This document shows, piece by piece, positions 16,272-21,729 of a DNA stretch of 25,280 nt. Positions within the stretch are counted from its first letter, which is position 1. The number at the start of each line of letters is the position of its first letter. The DNA comes from an uncultured Opitutia bacterium. GTDB lineage: Bacteria > Verrucomicrobiota > Verrucomicrobiia > Opitutales > UBA953. The stretch covers positions 1-25,280 of the forward strand of contig CAITUF010000093.1 of assembly GCA_903895475.1 (NCBI GenBank), read 5' to 3'. The notes beneath the pieces are model-generated. The model saw only the letters and a program-made list of their open reading frames with translations, was not told where the DNA came from and searched no databases. Made by a program: the position numbers and the translations under genes.

Positions 16272-16973
16272 ATGAAACTGCAGACCCGCCGTTCCGCCGA
16301 GCGCGGCCACGCCGACCATGGCTGGCTCCAGACCTGGCATTCGTTCAGCTTCGGGGAGTATCACGATCCGAAGCACATGGGTTTCCGTTCCTTGCGCGTC
16401 ATCAACCAAGACATCATCGCGGCCGGCGAAGGCTTTCCTCCGCATGGCCACCGCGACATGGAAATCTTCAGCTACGTGCTGGAGGGCACCATCGAGCACC
16501 GCGACAGCATGGGTAATCATGCACAGGTACAGCCCAGCCAGATTCAGGTTATGAGTGCGGGGACGGGCGTGAAGCACAGCGAATTCAACCCTTCCGCCAC
16601 CGAGCGCCTGCAGATCCTGCAGGTTTGGATTCAACCGGACCGGGCCGGCCTGAAGCCGCGCTATGCCGAATGGACGCCGACGCCGGCCCAACTGGACGCA
16701 CCTAAGGTCCTCATTATCTCAAACGACGGCCGCGAGGGCTCGGCGCATATTAGCCAAGATGCCGATGTCTACCGCGTGAAGTCCGCCAAGGCTTTGACCG
16801 TGGCGCACGACTTGGCGAAGGGCAGGGGGCTTTGGTTTCAGCTGATTACGGGCGAAGTCACGGTCGGTGGCGTGACGCTAAAGCCTGGCGATGCGGTGAG
16901 TTCCGATGAGGCTGGCCGCTTCGAATTCGTTTCCGCCGGACCGGTGGAAGCGCTCCTGTTCGACCTTGCGTAA
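16272..16973 (+). CDS. Pirin-family cupin protein (YhhW-like)
   Basis: A 233-residue bicupin of the pirin family, whose members bind iron and in some cases (E. coli YhhW, human pirin) have quercetin 2,3-dioxygenase activity. Metal ligands are H58 and H60 in PPHGHRDMEIFSYVLEG, and H102 and E104 in AGTGVKHSEFN. The N-terminal WLQTWHSFSFGEYHDP is a strong family signature, and the C-terminal cupin is complete. ATG 16272 fits the usual start, MKLQTRRS; GTG at 16266 is also possible. GGAG touches the ATG, so ribosome-site spacing does not decide. The tandem CDGSH gene follows after 26 bases, and the DoxX-like gene after that, probably as one operon ending at the terminator at 17763. Its substrate is unknown. 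Confidence 0.9.
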   Translation: MKLQTRRSAERGHADHGWLQTWHSFSFGEYHDPKHMGFRSLRVINQDIIAAGEGFPPHGHRDMEIFSYVLEGTIEHRDSMGNHAQVQPSQIQVMSAGTGVKHSEFNPSATERLQILQVWIQPDRAGLKPRYAEWTPTPAQLDAPKVLIISNDGREGSAHISQDADVYRVKSAKALTVAHDLAKGRGLWFQLITGEVTVGGVTLKPGDAVSSDEAGRFEFVSAGPVEALLFDLA

Positions 16974-16999
16974 GCCGCCCGGAAAACGAGTATCGGGGT

Positions 17000-17239
17000 A
17001 TGTCCGCACCGCATATCCCGCAGAAGGCCCCGATTCCCGTCCTCGTAGAGGCCGGCAAGACCTACTACTGGTGTTCCTGCGGCCATTCGAAGACCCAGCC
17101 ATTCTGCGATGGTGCCCACAAGGGGTCGGCCTTCGCCCCGGTTCCTTATCAGGCTGAAGCCAACGGCACGGTCTATTTCTGCGCCTGCAAGCACTCCAAG
17201 AAGGGTGCCCTCTGCGACGGCTCGCACAAGGCCCTCTAA
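17000..17239 (+). CDS. Tandem CDGSH iron-sulfur domain protein
   Basis: A 79-residue soluble protein with two CDGSH-type motifs, each expected to hold a [2Fe-2S] cluster by three Cys and one His. The first is CSCGHSKTQPFCDGAH (C25, C27, C36, H40) and the second CACKHSKKGALCDGSH (C61, C63, C72, H76). This matches the prokaryotic Miner2/CISD3-like tandem class. Such proteins are linked to redox sensing, iron or cluster transfer. It lies between the pirin gene (26 bases upstream) and the cysteine-rich DoxX-like gene (29 bases downstream) on the same strand, which suggests a small metal or redox-related operon. The function in this context is inferred. Confidence 0.92.
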   Translation: MSAPHIPQKAPIPVLVEAGKTYYWCSCGHSKTQPFCDGAHKGSAFAPVPYQAEANGTVYFCACKHSKKGALCDGSHKAL

Positions 17240-17268
17240 GTTTTTCCAACCATACACGCCACCTACCC

Positions 17269-17739
17269 ATGAAACTCGCCGCTAACATCGTCGCCGCCCT
17301 CCTCGGCGCGATCTTCATCGTCTTCGGACTCAACTTCTTCTTCCAGTTTATCGCCATCCCGCAACCGCCCGAAGGCTCCGCAGCTGCGGCCTTCATCGGC
17401 GCCATGTATAGCACGGGCTACCTTAAACTCATTAAGGTCCTTGAAATCGTCGGTGGCCTGCTTCTCGTCCTGCCGCGCCTCCGTTGCCTTGGCCTTATCA
17501 TCATTGGCGCCATCGTCTTCAATATCGCCTGTGTCCATCAGTTCATGTTCGGCGGCATCAAGGACCCAGTGGTGATCTTCTCGATCTTGGCCTGCTTGTT
17601 CCTGGCCTATGACGCTTGGAAGAAGTGCCGTGGCTGCGGTTGCTGCGCTGCTTGCACGTGCGGTTGCCAGTCTGACAGCTCCGCTGGCTCCTGCTGCTCC
17701 ACCGAGTCCAACTCGGGTTGCTGCGGCGAGAAGAAGTAA
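17269..17739 (+). CDS. DoxX-like four-helix membrane protein with cysteine-rich tail
   Basis: A 156-residue protein with four hydrophobic helices, about residues 5-30, 52-70, 73-93 and 100-116. The arrangement is like small DoxX/DoxD-family membrane proteins, including FGLNFFFQFI and a PQPP loop followed by GYLKLIKVLEIVGGLLLV. After the last helix, residues 119-156 hold 11 cysteines (120, 123, 125, 126, 129, 131, 133, 142, 143, 151, 152), mostly as CxC and CC pairs among Gly and Ser. This resembles a metallothionein-like or metal-chelating tail. It is the last gene of the pirin/CDGSH operon and is followed by a terminator. With four helices both ends lie on the same side, probably cytoplasmic. 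Function is unknown; a metal or thiol redox role is inferred. Confidence 0.85.
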   Translation: MKLAANIVAALLGAIFIVFGLNFFFQFIAIPQPPEGSAAAAFIGAMYSTGYLKLIKVLEIVGGLLLVLPRLRCLGLIIIGAIVFNIACVHQFMFGGIKDPVVIFSILACLFLAYDAWKKCRGCGCCAACTCGCQSDSSAGSCCSTESNSGCCGEKK

Positions 17740-17762
17740 GCCGGCCACCAGGACGACCTTTC

Positions 17763-17790
17763 AGCCCCGGAGACCCCGGGGCTTTTTGTT
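17763..17790 (+). terminator. Rho-independent terminator after the pirin/CDGSH/DoxX-like genes
   Basis: An 8-bp stem AGCCCCGG (17763-17770) pairs with CCGGGGCT (17776-17783) across a 5-base loop, followed by TTTTTGTT on the plus strand. It lies 23 bases after the stop of the DoxX-like gene and separates it from the dehydrogenase operon. Confidence 0.85.
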
Positions 17791-17819
17791 GTCCGGATAG
17801 CTGGGGAGCGAGGCTGGGC

Positions 17820-17853
17820 TTGCTCGTGGTCAGAACCCGTCCAATAAAGAGGG
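17820..17853 (+). promoter_or_regulatory. Candidate promoter and ribosome site of the sugar-acid operon
   Basis: TTGCTC (17820-17825) and AATAAA (17843-17848) are separated by 17 bases, directly downstream of the terminator. GAGGG (17849-17853) could be the ribosome site 7 bases before the ATG at 17861. If the promoter is right, the 5' leader is very short. Inference from spacing only. Confidence 0.35.
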
Positions 17854-17860
17854 TATCCCC

Positions 17861-18901
17861 ATGAAGGCCCTGCTGCTGACGGAATATAAACAGATGTCCT
17901 ATACGACGGTCGCCGACCCGGTCTGTGGCCCGTCCGACGTCCTGATCCAGGTCAAGGCCTGCGGCATCTGCGGTTCCGATATCCACGGCTACGATGGTTC
18001 CACGGGCCGGCGGATTCCGCCCCTAGTCATGGGCCACGAAGCGGCGGGCGTCATCACCGGCGTTGGCGCCGAAGTGAAGCACCTCGCGCCTGGCCAGCGC
18101 GTGACCTTTGACTCCACGGTCTTCTGCGGCGAGTGCGTCCACTGCAAACGTGGCGACGTGAACCTCTGCGATAACCGCCAGGTCCTCGGCGTCTCCTGCG
18201 GCGACTACCGCCGTCACGGGGCCTTCGCCGAATTCGTCACCGTCCCAGCCCGCATCGTCCACGTCTTGCCCGACACCTTGGGCTTCAACGAAGCTGCCAT
18301 GATCGAGGCCGTCTCGGTCGGCGTACACGCGGTGCGTCTCACCCCTTGCGCCCCCGGCGATACGGCCGTGATTGTCGGCACGGGCATGATTGGCCTGTTG
18401 ACGCTCCAAGCCGCCAAGATTGCCGGCTTCGCTCAGGTCATTGCCGTCGACACCGAAGATGCCCGGCTAGACGTCGCCACCGAACTCGGCGCCACGCACC
18501 GTTTCAATGCCAAGACTGGCGGCGACCTGACGGAGTTTGTGAAGTCCCTGACGAAGGGGCAGGGTGCCGATGCGGCTTTCGAGTGTGTGGGCCTCAATGC
18601 TACGGTGCTTTCCGCTATCCATGCGGTCCGCAAGGGCGGCACGGTGACACTGGTCGGTAACCTTACGCCCAAGACCGAACTACCGTTGCAAGTTGTCGTC
18701 ACCCGCCAGCTCCGCCTGCAGGGTTCTTGTGCTTCGGCCGGTGAGATTCCGCGCTGTATCGAGCTCCTTGCGACCAAGCAGATAAAGGTTGATAAGATCA
18801 TCTCCGCGGTCGTGCCCCTCGAACAGGGTGCTGATTGGTTCGCTAAGCTCTACGCCGGCGCCCCCGGCGTCATGAAGGTCATTCTCGCCCCGCAGAACTA
18901 A
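17861..18901 (+). CDS. Zinc-dependent medium-chain alcohol dehydrogenase (sorbitol/threonine/idonate type)
   Basis: A 346-residue NAD-dependent oxidoreductase of the zinc MDR family. Catalytic zinc residues are C37 (GICGSD), H59-E60 (GHE) and probably E149. The structural zinc site is C89, C92, C95 and C103 (CGECVHCKRGDVNLC). The Rossmann motif GTGMIG (173-178), followed by D197 in AVDTED, favours NAD over NADP. Length and composition fit L-idonate 5-dehydrogenase, sorbitol or threonine dehydrogenases, and the sequence alone does not choose among them. It is the first gene of a four-gene run. Its TAA overlaps the next ATG by one base (TAATG), and an SDR and a GntP transporter follow, which suggests oxidation of a sugar acid or polyol in the cytoplasm. 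Confidence 0.9.
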   Translation: MKALLLTEYKQMSYTTVADPVCGPSDVLIQVKACGICGSDIHGYDGSTGRRIPPLVMGHEAAGVITGVGAEVKHLAPGQRVTFDSTVFCGECVHCKRGDVNLCDNRQVLGVSCGDYRRHGAFAEFVTVPARIVHVLPDTLGFNEAAMIEAVSVGVHAVRLTPCAPGDTAVIVGTGMIGLLTLQAAKIAGFAQVIAVDTEDARLDVATELGATHRFNAKTGGDLTEFVKSLTKGQGADAAFECVGLNATVLSAIHAVRKGGTVTLVGNLTPKTELPLQVVVTRQLRLQGSCASAGEIPRCIELLATKQIKVDKIISAVVPLEQGADWFAKLYAGAPGVMKVILAPQN

Positions 18902-19698
18902 TGTCCTCCCCGTTCTTCAACCTCGCCGGCAAGGTCGCCTTCATCACGGGCACCAGCCGCGGCCTCGGCCAACATTTCGCCCGCGCCCTCGCGCAGGCCG
19001 GCGCCGATATCGCCATGTCCAGCCGCGATGCGTCCAAGCTCGACGCCTTTCGCAAGGAGATCGAAGCCCTCGGGCGGCGCACCTGTGCGGTCGCCCTCGA
19101 TGTCCGTGAAGGTGCTAGTATCAAGGCGGCGGTCGCCGAGGTGGAGCGCCAGATGGGCCGCATCGACATCCTCGTGAACAACGCCGGCTGCAATATCCGC
19201 AAGCCAGCGCTGGAAGTGACCTGGGAAGATTGGAATACCATCCTCGACACGAACCTCCGTGGGACGTTCTTCACGGCGCAGGCCGTCGCTCCAGGCATGA
19301 TTGCCCGCGGTTATGGTCGCATCATTAATATCGGCTCGGTGACGTGCGTGGCGGGCTATGCCGGCCTCGCCCCGTATGGCGCGAGCCGCGGTGGCGTGAA
19401 GCAGTTAACGATGAGCTTAGCCGACGATTGGGGCCGCCATGGCGTTACCGTGAATTGCCTCGCCCCCGGTTGGTTCAAGACCGCCCAGAATGCGGTGCTC
19501 TATGAGCAGAAGGAATGGGTCGAGTACTTGTGTGACCGCATCCCGCTGAAGCGTCCCGGCGCGGCGGATGACCTCGCCGGCCCCGTGGTCTTCCTCGCCT
19601 CCGAGGAAAGTCGCTATGTGACTGGTCAGACCCTCCTCGTCGATGGCGGCATCAGCACCGGTGCCACCCGCGCCACGGTTGCCCCGCCCAAGGCCTAA
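18901..19698 (+). CDS. Short-chain dehydrogenase/reductase (gluconate 5-dehydrogenase-like) with Arg for catalytic Lys
   Basis: A 265-residue classical SDR. The cofactor motif TGTSRGLG is at 17-24, NNAG at 93-96 and structural N118. Catalytic Ser is S146 (NIGSVT) and Tyr Y159. The expected YxxxK reads Y159-G-A-S-R163, so the catalytic Lys is replaced by Arg (codon CGC at 19387-19389). The C-terminal CLAPGWFKT and GQTLLVDGGIS blocks fit the gluconate 5-dehydrogenase/IdnO group. It starts on the last base of the alcohol dehydrogenase stop and is followed by the GntP gene after 12 bases. It would interconvert a keto and hydroxy sugar acid with NAD(P)(H), but the Arg may reduce or alter activity. 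The family is clear, the substrate inferred from context. Confidence 0.88.
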   Translation: MSSPFFNLAGKVAFITGTSRGLGQHFARALAQAGADIAMSSRDASKLDAFRKEIEALGRRTCAVALDVREGASIKAAVAEVERQMGRIDILVNNAGCNIRKPALEVTWEDWNTILDTNLRGTFFTAQAVAPGMIARGYGRIINIGSVTCVAGYAGLAPYGASRGGVKQLTMSLADDWGRHGVTVNCLAPGWFKTAQNAVLYEQKEWVEYLCDRIPLKRPGAADDLAGPVVFLASEESRYVTGQTLLVDGGISTGATRATVAPPKA

Positions 19699-19710
19699 GC
19701 CCTTTTCGCT

Positions 19711-21048
19711 ATGCTCTACGCGCTCCTCGCTATCGCTGTTCTGGTCGGCCTCGTCACGTGGCTAAAACTCAACCCCTTCATCGCCCTCTTGTTGAGCTCG
19801 CTCGCGCTCGGTGCGATGGTCGTCGGCACTTCGGGTACGCTCAGCATGACCGAGGTCCTCAAGGCCTTTCAGACCGGCTTCGGTAACACCTTAGCGGGCA
19901 CTGGCACCATCATCGTCCTGGGCGTCGTCTTCGGTAAGCTCCTCGCCGAATCGGGCGGCGCTGGCGTCCTCGCGAAGCGTTTCATTCAGGTGCTGGGACC
20001 TGACCGTATCGGCCTCTGCATTATTCTGCTAGCGCTCTGCGTCGGCATGACGACTTGGTTCGCGGTCGGCCTCCTGCTCATTCTGCCGATTGTGATTACC
20101 TTAGCCAAAGAGACCGGTAAGCCGTTTCTCCTGCTGGTGCTCCCGATGCTTTCATTCCTCTCGGTCATGCACGGGCTTATGCCACCGCATCCCGGTCCGG
20201 TCATCGCCATCGAGGCCCTGAAAGCCGACATGGGCAAGGTCATCCTCTGGGCGCTTGTGCTCGGCATTCCCGTCGCGGCCATCGCTGGCCCGTTCTTCGC
20301 CAAGCTCGCCGTCAAACGTGTCGAGGTCGCCACGCCGGAGTTCACGCCATCGGTGTCCGTCGGCCAGACCTTGCCGACGTTTGGGCTCACGATCTTCACC
20401 GTGCTGCTACCGGTCATCCTGCTCCTGACCGGCACGCTGGTCGAGCTACTGCAGGCGAAGGAGGCGCTCTGGGGTAAGGTGGGGATCTTCGTCGGCCACC
20501 CCGTGATCGCCCTGCTTTTGTCGGTGCTCTTCGCGATGTGGGCCTTTGGTAAACGTTGCGGCCGCTCCGCTGGTGAGTTGCTAAAGTTCTCCGAACAAAG
20601 CGTGGCGGGTATCGGCATGACCTTAATCCTGGTCGGTGCGGGTGGCGGCTTTGCGTTAGTGATGCGTACAGCTGGCGTGGACAAGCAGCTCGCCGAATTG
20701 GCGGCCTCGGCTGGTTTGCCCTTGTTGGTCTACGGTTGGCTTGTCTCGGCCTTTATCCGCGTCGCTACGGGATCTGCGACCGTGGCGATCACCGTAGCTG
20801 CGGGCTTCATCGCCCCCGTCCTGGCGGCCAACCCCGGCACGAGCCCCGAGCTCATGGTCATTTCGATTGGTTGCGGTTCGCTCTTCTTGTCGCACCTCAA
20901 CGACAGCGGTTTCTGGATGGTCAAGGAATGCCTGGGCCTGACAGTAGGCCAGACCCTGCGCACTTGGACGATCACCGAGACGCTTATCGGGTTCTCGGGT
21001 TTGGCGATGGCCTTGCTGGCGGAACAGTTCCTGAAGTTACTCGCCTGA
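19711..21048 (+). CDS. GntP-family gluconate/sugar-acid:H+ symporter
   Basis: A 445-residue inner-membrane transporter with about 12 hydrophobic segments, the usual length for GntP (about 440). The signature HGLMPPHPGP is at residues 154-163, and GMTTWFAVGLLLILP precedes it. Near the C-terminus SATVAITVAAGFIAPVL and LFLSHLNDSGFWMVKE (the ND-S-F-W block typical of GntP) are seen. It takes up gluconate-type acids such as gluconate, idonate or fructuronate with protons. It lies 12 bases after the SDR and 8 bases before the SGNH hydrolase in the same operon. The trio MDR dehydrogenase, SDR, GntP matches the composition of the E. coli idnD-idnO-idnT system, though substrate identity is not shown. 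Confidence 0.92.
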   Translation: MLYALLAIAVLVGLVTWLKLNPFIALLLSSLALGAMVVGTSGTLSMTEVLKAFQTGFGNTLAGTGTIIVLGVVFGKLLAESGGAGVLAKRFIQVLGPDRIGLCIILLALCVGMTTWFAVGLLLILPIVITLAKETGKPFLLLVLPMLSFLSVMHGLMPPHPGPVIAIEALKADMGKVILWALVLGIPVAAIAGPFFAKLAVKRVEVATPEFTPSVSVGQTLPTFGLTIFTVLLPVILLLTGTLVELLQAKEALWGKVGIFVGHPVIALLLSVLFAMWAFGKRCGRSAGELLKFSEQSVAGIGMTLILVGAGGGFALVMRTAGVDKQLAELAASAGLPLLVYGWLVSAFIRVATGSATVAITVAAGFIAPVLAANPGTSPELMVISIGCGSLFLSHLNDSGFWMVKECLGLTVGQTLRTWTITETLIGFSGLAMALLAEQFLKLLA

Positions 21049-21056
21049 TTTCGCCC

Positions 21057-21716
21057 ATGGTCTTACGACTCCTCTGCCTTTGCTTGGCCTGCGGTCTCTC
21101 TGCCGCCGAGGCCACCGCCACCCGCATCATGGCGGTCGGTGATTCAATTACCCAAGGCGGCAAGACCTTCGCGGCCTACCGGATTCCGTTGGCGGCGAAG
21201 CTCCAGGCTGCCGGGGTGCGTTTTGTCTTTGTCGGATCGCAGAAGACGGACACCCCGCAAGGCCCGCTTTGGCATGAAGGCTACGGCGGAAAGAATGCCG
21301 AATACCTCGCCACGATTCTCGAGGCCAGGCTCAAGGCGAACCCAGCGAACGTCCTGATGCTGCAGGCGGGCCACAATCATTTCATTGAGGAGAAGCCGGT
21401 GGCTGGCATCGTGGCTGCGCACCGCGAGATGATTACCACGGCCCGGCGGCTCAATCCTAAGACTACCGTCTTTGTGGCTCAGGTCATTCCTAGCGGCAAG
21501 TTGCCGAAGTATAGCTACATCCCTGAGCTCAACCTCGCGCTTGCTGGGCTGGTCAAGGAACTGCACCGTCCGGAACAGCCCGTCTATCTCGTGGACCTCG
21601 CGACTGGTTTTGATCCGGCGAAGGATACCATTGCCGACCTCGTGCATCCCAATGCGCAGGGCGCCGAAAAAATCGCGCAGCGCTGGAGAGAGGCTTTGAT
21701 TAAAGTCCTGAAGTAA
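21057..21716 (+). CDS. Secreted SGNH/GDSL-family esterase
   Basis: A 219-residue SGNH hydrolase. Signal peptide residues 1-17 (MVLRLLCLCLACGLSAA). Block I is AVGDSITQG with nucleophile S30. The Gly of block II is in EGYGG, block III reads LQAGHNHF (oxyanion Asn, N in GHN rather than GxND), and block V is DLVHPN with D194 and H197. It would hydrolyse ester groups, such as acetyl esters on a polysaccharide, outside the cytoplasm. The frame extends upstream to 20736 inside the GntP gene, but ATG 21057 directly precedes the signal peptide and lies 8 bases after the GntP stop. It is the last gene of the sugar-acid operon, so it may release the acid or deacetylate the parent glycan (inferred). Confidence 0.88.
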   Translation: MVLRLLCLCLACGLSAAEATATRIMAVGDSITQGGKTFAAYRIPLAAKLQAAGVRFVFVGSQKTDTPQGPLWHEGYGGKNAEYLATILEARLKANPANVLMLQAGHNHFIEEKPVAGIVAAHREMITTARRLNPKTTVFVAQVIPSGKLPKYSYIPELNLALAGLVKELHRPEQPVYLVDLATGFDPAKDTIADLVHPNAQGAEKIAQRWREALIKVLK

Positions 21717-21729
21717 GCGGACTTACTTG
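21712..21729. terminator. Hairpin at the convergent junction of the SGNH and NosR-ApbE genes
   Basis: AAGTAAGCGGACTTACTT is a perfect 7-bp inverted repeat around CGGA. Just outside it CCT pairs with AGG after a G-G mismatch. It includes the stop codons of both convergent genes (ending 21716 and 21723). No T-run follows, so terminator function is tentative. Confidence 0.4.

Noticed and set aside
20736..21056. Upstream extension of the SGNH hydrolase frame
   Set aside because: It runs inside the GntP gene in another frame; the ATG at 21057 precedes a proper signal peptide.
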